A DNA stretch of 64,000 nt from Acanthopleura granulata (Eukaryota; Mollusca; Polyplacophora; Chitonida; Chitonidae). Below are positions 38,201 to 58,589 of the stretch, one piece after another. The translations under genes were made by a program, and so were the position numbers. The stretch covers positions 8,775,245-8,839,244 of the forward strand of contig JABBOT010000007.1 of assembly GCA_016165875.1 (NCBI GenBank), written 5' to 3'. Under the pieces are notes generated by a model, which had not been told where the DNA came from, did not search any database, and saw only the letters and a list, made by a program, of their open reading frames with translations. Position 1 is the stretch's first letter, and every line of letters starts with the position of its first letter.

Positions 38201-41200
38201 ATTTAAAAGCTTAAAAAACTTTAAAAATCGTAAACCTTTTGAAAGTGTTGAAGTCACCCGGTATGTTTTTTTCTTTCTTCGTCAAAGTGCTGGAGTAGGG
38301 CGATCGGGAACGTTCATTGCTCTCGACTACTTGATGTGCCAAGCAAATGCGGAAGGGCTGGTGGATGTTCCAGCCTGCGTCTTTCAACTTCGAGAACAGC
38401 GTGTCAATATGGTCCAGACACTGGTAATGTTCCACAATGCACACACAAAGGATATTTCTGAATACACAATGCATTTATACGTTTGTTTGTTGATACAGAT
38501 GCCGTCAATTTGCACTTGGCAAGATGTGCCAGCATCTTGCACATGTATAAGGACTCTCAAGGGCTCTCTTCCAAAACCAAAATTGGCCACCGTTGTATAT
38601 AAGTGAAATATTGAGTACGAGGTAAATCAGCAAAGAAATGATACGAAAACATTTGCGAAAAATGATAAATAAATCTTTTCAGATTTAATATCATTTATAT
38701 CCAACATACATCTGTTAAAAGTCTTCCCGTTCGACGATTTTTCAAAAATATTGCTATAACCAAGACGCCATTAATTGTTATCTCCTGATTGCCTATTAGG
38801 AGCAATATGTATTCCTCCACGAAGTCTTGGTGGACGGTTTAAAACTGAGAGAGAATGCTATCCCTTCAGTGGAGTTCTCCAGTGTGTACTCAGAACTGGA
38901 CACTGTTAATCCTGACACTGGAGAAACAAAGCTGGCGGAGAAGTTCAAGGTGAGTCGATCCTGTGATTGAAAAGCATGATGGGACGTCTCGTAAATATCG
39001 GCCTTCTCCGCGTCAAAATAGTAATTTACACCAGTCGTATCAGACCCAGCTTCACCTACACTGCATTAACCTTTTTTGCGTGGCGACTTGACCAATAAAG
39101 TGCTCTTTTTGAAAAAACAATCCTGAAATATCTTGGCTTCACAAAGTTGAGTATGTCAAAATCATTTTAACGAGAATCTCAACATTACGTTACCAGAGAA
39201 CCTGTTTTGAGCTAGTGGTGTGTCTTTCATATAGACTAAACCAGTGCGTAATCTAGATGTTTTCTCACATAGTAACAACATTACCAGAAAGAACTCCCAT
39301 GTTTCCAGAGATCAGACAAGAGTAAACATCAACTAAAGAATTCTGATGATCCCAGACAAAAGTACATTCAACAGTCAACAGATTAATAACATTTTTCAGG
39401 TGCTCCAGAAGCAAAGGCCGTGTCTTGATGACGATGTTTTCTCCAGCGCGCGAAATCCAGAGAACGTTGCTAAAAACCGATCACAAGGCGTTCTGGCAGG
39501 TAAGGGTGGATACTTATTATTTACTTTTTGCTTCACTGAATTAAATGCCGTCAAATATTTTGATTGAGAGGTTAATGGATCATGTTAATAATGTATGTCG
39601 GCAGTGATGTCACGTCAACTTTTCTGTCGCCATCAACAAGAATTTAATGTCAGATTCGCCTCTCCATGCAAATGCGCACGTTCGTTGTGATCGCTGTGAG
39701 TTCAAGCCCAACTCACGCTGTCTTCCTCTCCGCTCGTACGTGGCAAGGTCAGCCAGCAGTCTGAGGATGATTGTGGGTTACCTCCGAGACATGTCCAGAT
39801 TCTTCCCACCTATATAATGCTGCTTGGCCGCCATCGCATAAGTGAAGTATTCTTGAGTACGGCGTAAAACACAATGAAACACAATAATAAATGAATTAAT
39901 GAAATATGCTGATTTTCCGGCTATGTATGTCGGTACGTATATTTACTTTAATAACGTACCGAAAGGTTCTCAATGAAATCTTACTGTGACCAATGATATG
40001 TGCCTTTTGAAGAAATAAGCTCACAGATTTATCTGTTTTTTGTCCATATAAAGCTGACTTCTGCAGACCCATCCTCTTCACACCTGTGGCCGACAGGAAT
40101 GACTATATTAACGCTGTCTTCCTTCCGGTAAGATATATGGACGTCACATTACGATCTTCGTCCATGTGTATATATTCTTTCCCAAAGTCAAGGCATACTC
40201 AGAACATGTTGGAGGGCACCAGGTATCAACAACGTCCACAATGAACACTTGTGACCTGGTGCGCGGCTGAATGAGATTCCGCTGCTTGTTTCATCAACAC
40301 TGACACCCTGGCTTGATCATTGTATAACTTGGCTGAAAATGATAGGATATTACATTAATTATCCACCTTTGAACAAAATCTTTTGAGGTGAAAATTTAAC
40401 CCCAGTATTAACTGATGTGAAACATTCTTTCGCTTTAATTCCTTGACTTAATTCTTTTGCAAAGTTTTCAGATTTTTTTACTCGAATTAAGAAGGTGTTT
40501 GCGCATCGTAATCCTGTATTTGAAGGCTTACCAGATCCCGAAGGGTTTCATTCTGACGCAATCACCATTGCCTGACACTGTGGTGGACTTCTGGCGGCTT
40601 ATTTACGAACAGGGTGTCGTCTCTGTCATCATGCTGGATGGTCTGGACAACGTATACGAGGTCAGTTTTGGGCATGCAACACGGAGATACGTGACTTCAA
40701 TCTGGAGATACGAAATTTTACGATATCGCAATTAACGAGGATGTAACTTTTGCCCCACTGTATTTTCTGTTGACAAGATCAAGTATTTATCACGATATTT
40801 TACCAATGAAATTTACGGAGTGTTTTGCCATTTAACAAACACAATCTTGTGACATTTTACACCGAATATTAGACACACATTGTATTTGTATTAGACGACA
40901 TTTATTCCGGTCATGTTACACCGAGGTGATGGATGTTTGAACTGCACTGAACTTTTCAGAACGAGAGAACATACTTTCCTGAGGAAAGCGGAAAATTTGG
41001 CCCGTTTGAAGTACGGGTAACGAACGTCTCAGAGAAAGAGCACTTCTCTGTATATACATACGAGATGACCTATAAAAACAGGGTGAGTTCTCTTCCTATC
41101 TTAGTGCATATTCTAATCTTCTGTCGTCACCATAAACGTACCATCTACACAATAGTATAAAATATTAATGCGCCGGTTCCCTGTGTCCTAATATTCGCTG

Positions 41201-43882
41201 ACGTGCACACGTATGTGTACTGTCTTGCTTCATTCCTCAGATTAGACTTGGGAAGGTGTTCTGGCAAACGGCAGATGCCTGGATTAATTCCCACCATAAT
41301 GAACACCGACGTCGCATTCTTGAATATTGTCAAGTTCAGCGTAAAACACCAATGAAATAAATAAAGAAATAAATACTGTGATTATTGTTTTCAGAGCAGC
41401 GGTCCACCTCCATTAATAAAATAAAGTAAAAGTACAGCATTTTGATAATGTATGGAATCTGTAATGAAGAGATTCCGGGAAATAAAGTGTATTTCATTTT
41501 TAATTCTACACACAACATTGCAGAAAGTGTCCGATCCTATAAAGCATTTCCGGTGTGCGTTTTGGTCTACTTTGCCTTCGATCGAGTCGATACCAGCCCT
41601 GCTGGAGGTTATCGAGACGGTTCAATGCCCTCGCGAAGAGACCGGGTGTGCACGTCCCATACTGGTGCTTTGCAGGTCAGTTTTACAAAGTTATCTTACT
41701 TTCCATAAAGGTCTTGGTGTCAAAGCCTATCTCTTAAATGGAAGGTGAAATGTTGCAGACTGAGATCGCCGAAGTGTATTGATAAAAGATATACGTTTTC
41801 ACGAATTTGTGGTGGAGGAATCTTCAGTTAGTGTTTTGAATGGTTATTTATGGTAAATTCTTTTGATCCATGGCATTATGTTTCCTTTACATCATTTTAA
41901 TATTTCTTCCCGGTTTCTACTGGCATTTAGAGGCTCTTCAAACAAAATTCATGTTGGCAGAATTAGATTCAACCAGATTAATGTGCATCGACAGGTTTTA
42001 TCGTAATTCCTTGCCTAATCGTTCCACTGTCTACAAATTTCAAATTTATGTTTAAGGATGTTTACATGTGCGTTCAAACTCCGTTACAAATAAACATGTC
42101 AACCAACAGATTTCGAGATAGAGAATATGTAAAACGCAGATATCGTTGCCGTTTTCAATCGAGATACTGTTATTGTGATGTAAATGAAGACATCAAAGTG
42201 TAGTACTTCCATATTCACGATTACATCAGCTTGCTAATTTTGAGGCCAAAAAAGGCCAAACATTTCATTTATGCTCTGAAGTGATGGTAAGTTTCACTTG
42301 ATGGAAATGCACATAGCAGAGACATTTAAAATATGAAACTTTGAAAAATATTTTAGGTGCAGTGTATGGCATAAGTTAATAACAGTAACATTTGTTGCAG
42401 CAAAATCTCCTGTAGAGTAGCTACTTGAATCACGTTGGTAACAATACTGCCATCGAAAGGAGTCAACCACTGAAGGTTCTTGAACACAGAACAGCAACAC
42501 TCTTATGTGGTAGAATTACATTCATGTCCTTTGGTGTAAATCACGTTTTGTCACGCAGATACAGCATTTTTCGGGCCGAATTATCAGCATGCAAACGCAA
42601 CACAACGACTCAGAAGCCATTCACCATTCTAGTCATTGTCAGTTTAAATCTGCCTGTGAGTTCAAGTACATGCGAAGGCCTGCCAACAGTCTGTGGGTGC
42701 ACTGTAATGCTGGCCGCCCTCTTAAAACAGAAATATTCTTGAGTACAGCCTAAAACGACAGCCATATAACAAAATAAATAAATCAATACATGGACAACAT
42801 TTTGTCGCAGCCATAACGTCGTGTTTTTCTTGTGATTTAGAGATGGTTTTACACACAGTGGATTATTCTGCACCGCCTCTTCTGTAATAGCGGGCATAAA
42901 GCTGGACCAGGAGATAGCCATTCCACGGATCGTTAGGCAGATGAGGCGGAATCGTCCGGAAGTCATCACTGATTTGGTACTTCAATTCTCTTATTTTTTT
43001 TTATGTTTGTTCACACAAATGTCACAACCAATAATAATAATGGGATACCTTCTTGGTGAAATGGCGATTTGGCCCAAGCTGACTTGACTATTGTCTTTCC
43101 ACCGCACGAGTAATACGTTATCAGTTTACCCATAAAGCGTCATCGTAAATGTAGGACTGAACAATAGACTGTACAAATGGATCGACTTACCTTTTGGTCG
43201 GAAAGGTTCCCCATTAAAATAAATGTATCAATTAAAGCCAATCAGTTTATGCGCAACTGAAAAACCATGGATAGGCAAAGGAATCTGAGAAAAAATCTGT
43301 CGAACATGTTCCATTTTTGCTACAGATAGGCATACTATCAATATGACACCACTTTCATTATTAGCTACATTAGCTACAAAGAACAGTAACTAGTAGCTGC
43401 TTACTAAACTGATTTGCCTGTCAGCCCCAAAGTCACGACTACTTCTAACCTTTCATTGAAAAAACCACAACCCACAGTAGCTATTAAAATCAGTGTTTTA
43501 AAACGGAAGTGCTTGATGTGAAATGAGTGGAAGGTCGACTTCTCGAAGAGTAAATTAAATTGGACAAACTGGAAAAATGAGAACGTGCTTGGACAAACTG
43601 GAAAAAATGAGAAGGTGCTTGGAATAGGTCAGTTTCAATATTGTAAGGCACAAGCCATGAGATCTAGTATCCATAGATCTGAGTTCAGAGACCTGGCGAG
43701 GTGACCGGAATGAAAGTGTGATGTGTGCACGGCACTGAAAATCAGGGTACTGTAGATATAAAAACGGGCTTATTTAACACAGTTGTCTCTGATTGCAGGA
43801 TCAGTTCCGGTTCCTTTACGAAACTGTGATGATGTACCTTGATAACTTCAGAACCTACGCCAACTTCCAGTCTACAAAATGA
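25609..43882 (+). CDS. Receptor-type protein tyrosine phosphatase with fucolectin and EGF modules
   Basis: Twenty-six coding exons sum to 3132 nt with unbroken phase: 25609-25663, 25875-25997, 27410-27649, 27992-28210, 29157-29252, 30019-30168, 30843-30992, 31774-31876, 32318-32430, 32521-32563, 32822-32996, 33260-33347, 34198-34271, 34845-34881, 35294-35391, 36849-36974, 37724-37875, 38288-38423, 38800-38949, 39400-39499, 40054-40127, 40526-40660, 40960-41082, 41524-41675, 42841-42976, 43799-43882. The 1043 residues run: signal peptide (1-18), EGF (19-59), fucolectin/F5-8-type module (60-212), EGF-like (213-344), membrane span (~352-376), juxtamembrane, phosphatase D1 (~490-730) and D2 (~780-1035). 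It would remove phosphate from tyrosines at the plasma membrane in response to an extracellular ligand; fucose-containing glycans are a guess from the module. All EGF exons are phase 1-1, so they can be gained or lost freely. The weakest model parts are the 43-nt exon 10 and the acceptor of exon 21 (cataaag). Confidence 0.9.
25875..25997 (+). CDS. EGF exon 1 of the receptor phosphatase
   Basis: Phase 1-1 exon encoding ETCRFGEGCRYECNC and CSLGWDGPTCQR, a MEGF/laminin-type EGF. It is joined directly to the signal peptide. Two decayed copies follow in the intron. Confidence 0.85.
26042..26285 (+). pseudogene. Two decayed tandem copies of the first EGF exon
   Basis: At 26042-26156 the text runs parallel to the functional exon (tgtgaccctcagactgtgtc against its tgtgaccgtcagataggctg), with frameshifts and lost cysteines. 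At 26171-26285 a still more decayed copy keeps gttggacggtcccaatcgtc and aaaga. Neither is translatable across its length. Confidence 0.7.
26724..26812 (+). repeat. SINE family 1, 3' fragment
   Basis: Body end and core (accataatgctggccgccg, then gaaatattcttgagcacggt), with no head. Confidence 0.85.
27410..28210 (+). other. Fucolectin / F5-8-type C module (two exons)
   Basis: Exons 27410-27649 and 27992-28210 encode NVALHKQTHQSS, then a Trp- and Arg-rich middle (FAVDGVLG, YWTVNLANSYRI, FRIYNRVEYE). The second exon carries NGFTLSV, CNMTGTDGTILGN and LTLCEVQIFG. This is the usual N-V-A-x-x-K...D-G...W...V-D-L...L-x-x-C-E-V-x-V-x-G order of fucolectin-type modules, which bind fucose in lectins. 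The His/Arg binding residues were not verified. Confidence 0.85.
28985..29075 (-). repeat. SINE family 1, short fragment
   Basis: tacatttcacttatacaacg and ggaccactttatagtggaat, followed by the accatccgcatg block. Diverged. Confidence 0.55.
29321..29497 (+). pseudogene. EGF exon cut by a SINE family 1 insertion
   Basis: A good acceptor (ttattcacag) opens a phase-1 EGF exon reading GRWGEGCLNDCGSC and WNNHACAG. At about 29384 it passes directly into SINE body and core (ccataatgctggccgccgtc) to a tail near 29497. Read through, it stops inside the SINE. No remaining half of the exon is visible downstream. Skipping it keeps the receptor frame, because the flanking exons are both phase 1-1. Confidence 0.75.
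29618..29805. repeat. Degenerate tandem repeat, ~47-bp unit, about four copies
   Basis: Units share agattgtgatcttctgagat followed by agtccagaatgtgagat and a variable end. Intronic. Confidence 0.6.
30117..30415 (+). repeat. Tandem array of an EGF exon end plus its splice donor
   Basis: The last ~50 bp of exon 30019-30168 and the first ~25 bp of the intron (gtaagtaaatgtccc) recur about three more times downstream, ~70 bp apart. Each copy carries ggtatcagggcatcaac-like and ctacacgtaagtaaatgtcc-like text and so brings its own donor. Copies decay rightwards. Confidence 0.75.
31774..31876 (+). other. Transmembrane exon of the receptor phosphatase
   Basis: Encodes IGAIVGGVVGTLLLAAVMVI then AVIVYR, a single hydrophobic span, followed in the next exon by basic residues (RRRNPVHRNKG), as expected for the cytoplasmic side. 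Confidence 0.9.
33500..33617 (+). repeat. SINE family 1, 3' fragment
   Basis: gaccatggatttcccccgac through ttacaccataatgctgacca to gtaaaacaccaatcaaatga. Confidence 0.8.
35154..35222. repeat. (TA)n microsatellite
   Basis: About 34 uninterrupted TA units within an intron of the phosphatase gene. Confidence 0.95.
35690..35905 (-). repeat. SINE-like repeat, third family
   Basis: A tail-like tatttaatgccatgctcaa, then gaaggaaaccggagtgcgag and gggcaaaccaccagtctt, matching the body of the copies near 6.8 and 63.2 kb. Confidence 0.5.
37537..37661. repeat. Dispersed repeat R3, copy 2 of 3
   Basis: aaccctaactgaggtaactt, tttgctaactatcaaactgt and gctctggttttactatctt. Same orientation as copy 1. Confidence 0.75.
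38545..38635 (+). repeat. SINE family 1, decayed 3' fragment
   Basis: ggccaccgttgtatataagt and gaaatattgagtacgaggta remain recognisable. Confidence 0.6.
39668..39895 (+). repeat. SINE family 1, most of the element
   Basis: gatcgctgtgagttcaagcc (B box) through cgctcgtacgtggcaaggtc to gtattcttgagtacggcgta and an A-rich tail. Confidence 0.85.
41250..41372 (+). repeat. SINE family 1, 3' half
   Basis: gggaaggtgttctggcaaac through attcccaccataatgaacac to cagcgtaaaacaccaatgaa and AATAAATAAA. Confidence 0.75.
42650..42790 (+). repeat. SINE family 1, internally deleted
   Basis: gcctgtgagttcaag, ggcctgccaacagtctgtgg, then directly actgtaatgctggccgccct and gaaatattcttgagtacagc. It lacks the ggtttcctcccac block. 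Confidence 0.75.
43065..43260. repeat. Dispersed repeat R4, copy 1 of 2
   Basis: gcccaagctgacttgactat, agcgtcatcgtaaatgtagg, gactgaacaatagactgtac and ggaaaggttccccattaa recur in the same order at 61905-62090. Confidence 0.7.
43559..43622. repeat. Two-copy 32-bp tandem repeat
   Basis: ttggacaaactggaaaaatg plus agaacgtgc, then the same again with one inserted A and one substitution. Confidence 0.9.
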
Positions 43883-44591
43883 ATCTTGGTGCGCAAGATC
43901 AATTGAAACTACAGACTAATGTAAAGCTTCACGTCTCTGTGTGGCATCTTACCACAGACTGTTGTTAGGGATAGATTTTACCTAAAAAATCTGCATGAAT
44001 TCACATATTTGACTCGATTATTTACGCGTAGGTAACTTTCTCTGGTTGTTTGCAAGTGTTGCAAGTAATAATACAACGAAATGCCCCCGTTTTATGTATC
44101 CACGAAAATTTAGAACGCAACTTATGTATTTTTTTCTCTTTTGTGTGACACAACAGGTCTTTAGATACGGTACTTATTACATCACTTTACCATTATATAA
44201 GATGTGTGCATGTGAACTTGTATTTGATATTTTTTATTATGTGCTTGTTATTAATTGTTTTGGCTGTTCTATGGTTAATATCCGTGGGTATTGTAAATAT
44301 TAATGATTGGTACATCGCACCTTGTAAAAAGGAATTCTGTGACTGGTAATACAACTTAAGATATTTTTACAATGGAGCACGCGGTTAACGTATGCTTATC
44401 ATATTAAAAGTGTTAAATTTTATAGCCAGGTATTTTTCTCATTTGATAAACGTGCAATTTCATCACTAGGCGAATTAGATATGGCAAATTACTTTTCCCT
44501 TATTGCTATGGACGCAAACAGTTCTTTTTAAGGATCTGTAAACCCAAAAGCCTTGAGGTCCAACAAAGGCTCGTTTTCTTTTCGGTCCTTT

Positions 44592-44740
44592 ATGGGAAGG
44601 TCTGCCTGCAAAGTGCTCACGTTCGGGGTTTCCCCGTGCTCTGCCTTGGTTTCCCCCGTCATGTCTTCTGAAGGTAAAAGTGAAATATTCTTGACTGCGG
44701 CATAAAACATCTTTACAAAATAATAAAATAAAACAATAAA
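44592..44740 (+). repeat. SINE family 1, 3' half
   Basis: gggaaggtctgcctgcaaag, ggggtttccccgtgctctgc, then gtgaaatattcttgactgcg and an A-rich tail. Confidence 0.75.
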
Positions 44741-44984
44741 AAAACAATTTGAAAATACATCAGTAATTAAATGCTTCATCAATTCCTAAATCGTACTTTT
44801 TGTTATCAGAAAGAGTGTTTTTAGTGTGTTGGCTCTCAGTGCTTATACCACGCGTAATAGTTAGGCCCGAGGATATATCCCTAATCGAGTGATACCTGAC
44901 TGCAACACTACCTTGACACTGAAAGCTCATCTTAGGACTACTGCACTTGGTTCTTAATATAAGAGGAACAGACCAAGCACTATT

Positions 44985-45130
44985 AAAATTGGACCGGTGT
45001 CAGTACAATGTGAATAGATGGGGTGTTGTGTCTGGTGTGCTCCTCATGGCCTTCTAGATATGGAGTGCAATAAACATGCTGCCTGTAGGTCCGGCCTGCT
45101 ACCGGGAGTGCAATATAACCGAAAATGTTG
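44985..45130 (+). repeat. SINE family 2, fragment
   Basis: ggaccggtgtcagtacaatg and ggggtgttgtgtctggtgtg match the body of the family 2 copies at 18.7 and 61.0 kb. Confidence 0.55.
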
Positions 45131-47078
45131 AAAGAGCCGGTTCAGCCGAAATTATGGAAGCAAGCTAGCTGAGTATGAAAGAACCATAAATGAATTCTAC
45201 TATGGAAATTTTTTTATATGCATAAACTCTATGGGATTACTTTGTAAATATCCCGTGGCGATGATATAAAAATACACCCAAGTCTTCTAGTAATTATTTC
45301 ATAACTTATATCAGAAGAAATGACTATAAAAGAAGGGGCGTTAAAACGTTTAAAATATGCATGGAAGAAAACAGTTTTAAAAGCTTATAGGTCAATAAAT
45401 ACCCATATTTTACACTTGCTTTCAAGGAAATAAATCTGTGGCACTGGCTGGAAAAGAAATGCTACTTTTCTTCTTCAAAGGTATCTGTATTAGTCACTCT
45501 TCATTTTAATAGCAATTGGTGTATCTTTACTATAAAGTTTGCTCGCAGTTTGGACTGAAATGCATATTCTGTTTCTCTATGGACGAACAGCTCTCTTCTG
45601 ACTGTAAATTTACAGGTAATTGCATAAAGAAACTAGCAAGCTACAGCATGGCTTCATGTTTTGTTTTCGTTTTATAAATTTGTGAGTTTTTTCACAGCCT
45701 ATATGTTGCAAAGGTGTAAACACCAATCAAGTTAATTGTAAGCCGACAATACTTGTTTATACAGTGAGGATTTTTAGATCTCAATTTACCTCCCTTTTCT
45801 CTGATATAGAATACAGCAAAAATATTGTGTATATACATAGAAGTTTTAAACTGTAATGGAAATCACAAGTATATGTATGTATCTCTTATGGTAAAGTGTC
45901 AAGAGACACAAGTTTTATATAAATACGGTAGGACGTAAGATTATCACAGCTGCAAGGCCTTCTCGCATTGACAATTGTTCTGTGGACATAGAATTCAAAG
46001 ACTCGGTGTGATCAAAATAGTATGGCGACAGATGATGGTAATGTTTTATCTTTAATTAAATTGTTTTGATAAGTGTATGAAAGCATCTGTTTAATATTTT
46101 TTGAAACTATCAGCACATCTTTATGCTAGCAATCTTTAGGTTTGAACCACTTTGAACTGAGATTTGCTCACTTTATGAATTTGCTTTGAGTGAATTAAAC
46201 TCACCTAAATACTTGGATTTTATTTACTGACGTCTTCTGTCTTTCTTCATTTTAAATAACAAGAACAAATCAGCCCTGTAAGATCAGGAAGACAGTGATC
46301 TACGTATGCGTGCTATGAAGATGTATCCCAAGATGAAAGACATAAGGAACGCCGTCTCCACAAAGACGGACAACAATAACGAGGTGATCGTCAAAGCTAG
46401 AAATCCAATCTTCTTACATGCAGGTGGCATTTGAATAGCCCCCGTTGATCACAAAAAGACCACTGCAGGGCCATTTTTACAACAATCTATGCATGTAACA
46501 CAGTATCAGTTCAAAAGCTGGTAACATGTAATAAGACTGAGGCAGCCAACAGTTCTCAATCATACAAGCAAGACAGTGGATTTTCTTGGCTTGACATCCA
46601 CTTCAAAATTCCAGCTCCTACTCCGTGAATAATTTCGAGGTCTAATACAAATACAGGAGTCTTAATCGAGCTTAGATTGCAGCAGTTGGTTATAAGGGCG
46701 TCATTTCTACCTGATAAACGTGAATGTTTATGTCACCCCTAGCGCAGGGTTAGGAGGATTTAGACACAGTTATGTCACACATAGATCATCTATCTATAAT
46801 CGCAAACAAGAGTGTTATATTCACAGTAAATAGGCGTTTGACGGAATGTCCTTGTCACGATAATGTTTGAATCTATATCCCATGACGTATATTGAAATCA
46901 TCACATTTTACAGAATATCAAGAAAAAGTATCGCGTACTGTTTTTTTCAAAGCAGCTTTCGGAAAACCTCAAACTGCGAGACACAACCAACAGGGATGTG
47001 GTTTGTCGTACATACCGTTCGGTAGAAAGAATTGGACACGAATGCGAAAACTTGTATTGATCCCACAGCTAAATAAGG

Positions 47079-47084
47079 TTTATT
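47079..47084 (-). terminator. Poly(A) signal of the GH9 cellulase gene
   Basis: AATAAA on the minus strand, 56 bases past the stop codon at 47143-47141. Confidence 0.6.
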
Positions 47085-47140
47085 CCTTTCGGAGAATTCA
47101 GATGTTTCGAATACAGGTTCTTCACGTGCCAGAGACATCA

Positions 47141-56583
<9,443 letters not shown>

Positions 56584-56659
56584 CTTCCCTGGGAAAAACG
56601 CAAATATCAGTCTTGGTTAATGCACGGAAGTACACAGACATACATGTAGTTCATTTCAG

Positions 56660-56985
56660 TGACGTCCTTAAAGTCTCCGCCTCGGGGTCGGGGGTAAGTG
56701 AAAATGGAAATTTTTTGCGGCCTTACTCGGCTTACCCAACTGAGAAGTTTGAGCAAGGAAACATGTCTGGTCGGCTCGGTGTCAGTATGTTGTGACGGTG
56801 TTCCGCGAGTGTCATGTCTGGAGTCTTCGGCATTATGTTCCAGTTGCGAGAGCACATCGGTGGCCAGGACTCCCCCTGCCACAGGAAGACACAGTATGTA
56901 TACATACTAAGGACTCCTCGTCGTTACGAGACAGAAAATTGTTAACTACGGCGTACAGGAAATATACATACATAAGCATACACAC
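56660..56985 (+). repeat. SINE family 2, body and 3' part
   Basis: gagcaaggaaacatgtctgg, tgtcatgtctggagtcttcg, caggaagacacagtatgtat and gaaaattgttaactacggcg follow the family 2 order. It lies upstream of the GH9 start codon, probably in the 5' intron. Confidence 0.7.
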
Positions 56986-56999
56986 ATGTCCAAGTTAGA

Positions 57000-58050
57000 C
57001 ATATATAGGGTTTGTTCACTTCCAAACGTCTCGTGGCTTTGTTGACAATACATGGGTTCACTGTGCTCTGTTACATGTATGTGTTCCTGCGTTGAATTTA
57101 CCTGCTTCGAACTGTTTTTCACAGGCAGGAAGGCATGGAACATATGCGGGCATTTGCCAGTAAAACGCCAAAGGTTTGCCGTTTACTTCGGGTTATTTGG
57201 TTCCCGCCATAAGATAGCCGCTCATATTGTACAATGTTATGTTCATGAGACAAAAAAAAAAAGAAATAAAGAAGCAAATAATGATATAAATTATTATCAG
57301 TTTTGCCAACCATATAATAAATAGTCTTTATCCGATGTTCATTAAGTAAATAAATTCACAGAAAAACAGACTATTTCATACTCAGTTAGTCAGGCCGCAT
57401 AAAAAAATACTTACCGTTGTCCAGTATTCATGTAACTAGTTAAACGAAACAATATGTCTGACTTAAAGTTTTAACTACCTTTTAAGCCTGAGCAAAATAC
57501 AAAAAAAAGATAAAGGATCCAATGTTACCTCTACATACAGATGCCTGCAGAATGACACTAGCGGTTAGTAGATAATTTATAAATATATCTTACGACGTTA
57601 CCTAGAGATAAGAGCATTTTCCTTGGCCTATTTGACAGTTGATACGGACCGGCGTGACATGTCCATGATTCTTAAAGCTCTTGGACTGAATATCTGTACA
57701 TTCGCCTACTCGCGTTCTCCTTTCAGTCATGGGGACGATAAGACGCCGACGACGTTATTGGGTCGGTTTATCTGTCTTACTTTTCTTTTAAGGTCACTTG
57801 TCCTCTGTGGTTAGTCTGTGATTCTACAGACAAAGGGTATTACTAATTTGCGAATGTCCATTGGTCTATCACGCAAACCCTAAGGTACCCTCAACCCGCG
57901 TCGGAGATCCATAAATAATCCTATAACTCAAAAGCAAAGAAAGAAATAACTTAATATAGGGTACACAAGGCATTGTAGAAACTAAAACAATATAGCTCTC
58001 GATATAGCGATGACGGGTTAGGAAGGTAGAACTTTCTGTTTCACGGGAGC
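57000..58050. other. No gene seen
   Basis: Presumed 5' flank or leader intron of the GH9 gene. A TATAAATT-like site on the minus strand near 57576 is the only promoter-like signal noticed. Confidence 0.4.
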
Positions 58051-58159
58051 CGACGGTCGTCTAGTGGCCAAAGACACCTGTGTTCTAATCGCTGGGATAT
58101 GCACGGTTCGGGATCAAACCCGGAGTATGGTTGGGGATTTGTAGATTTGTTCTTACCGC

Positions 58160-58588
58160 TTTTTGGGCCGTGCAGAAAATGCGATCACTGTGAGTTCCTC
58201 TCCGGTCGTACGTGGGAAGGCCCGCCAGAAAGGGGCGCATTGTTACGGGTTTCCCCCGGGCTCTGTCCTGTTTTCTCACACCGTAATGCTGGTCGACGTC
58301 GTATAAGTGAAATATTCCGTGGCTCAGTCGGTTGGCGCCCTAGCGCAGCGCAATGACCCAAAAGTCTACCACCAATGCGGTCGCTGTGAGTTTAAGTCGA
58401 GCTCATGTTGGCTTCCTCTCCGGCCGTACGTGGGAAGGTCTGCCAGCAACCTGCGGATGATCGTGGGTTTCCCCCGGGCTTTGCCCGTTTTCCTCCCACC
58501 ATAACCCTGATCACCGTCGTGTAAGTGAGATATTCTTGAGTACGGCTTAAACCATCTATTATATAAATACATAAATAAATAAATAAAT
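58160..58588 (+). repeat. Two SINE family 1 copies joined head to tail
   Basis: A first copy (58160-58317) breaks off inside its core, after gtataagtgaaatattcc. The next bases are gtggctcagtcggttggcgc, the A-box head of a second, full-length copy ending (AAAT)n at about 58588. The head missing from the first copy is replaced by other tRNA-like text upstream (58050-58130, gtcgtctagtggcc). Confidence 0.85.
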
Positions 58589-58589
58589 C

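Larger units (their letters stand above)
32822..38949 (+). other. Phosphatase domain D1, active-site Cys and Arg present
   Basis: Motifs in order: KSRYRNLVAYDHSRV (pTyr loop), DYINANYI, KKYIASQGP, LQYWPDTG, TTWEDHGVP (general-acid loop, normally WPD), HCSAGVGRSGTF (P-loop, C680 and R686), QRVNMVQTLEQYVFLHE (Q loop with its Gln). The only change at a key position is Pro to Glu in the WPD loop; its Asp (D648) is kept, so catalysis is likely but perhaps altered in rate. Confidence 0.88.
39400..43882 (+). other. Phosphatase domain D2, predicted pseudophosphatase
   Basis: The fold is intact (DYINAVFL, FILTQSPLPDTVVDFW, KFGPFEV, then ALLEVIETVQ), but the chemistry is gone. KNRY is KNRS, the WPD loop reads FWSTLPS, and the P-loop reads LCRDGFTHSGLF, so His is LC and the catalytic Arg position holds H976. 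D2 domains of many receptor phosphatases are likewise inactive and serve regulation or binding. Confidence 0.88.
43883..47070. other. 3' flank of the phosphatase and intergenic DNA
   Basis: No coding exon recognised. An ATTAAA at about 44404 could serve the phosphatase transcript. SINE fragments are listed separately. Confidence 0.5.

Noticed and set aside
46440..46475. Candidate last exon of the GH9 gene (VVFL then stop)
   Set aside because: Poor pyrimidine tract, and a better exon at 47181-47141 gives the expected AGLKHL ending with a nearby AATAAA.
58060..58130. tRNA-like text (gtcgtctagtggcc ... gggatcaaaccc)
   Set aside because: No acceptor stem or anticodon arm could be folded, and it leads into SINE sequence. 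Treated as a SINE head, not a tRNA gene.
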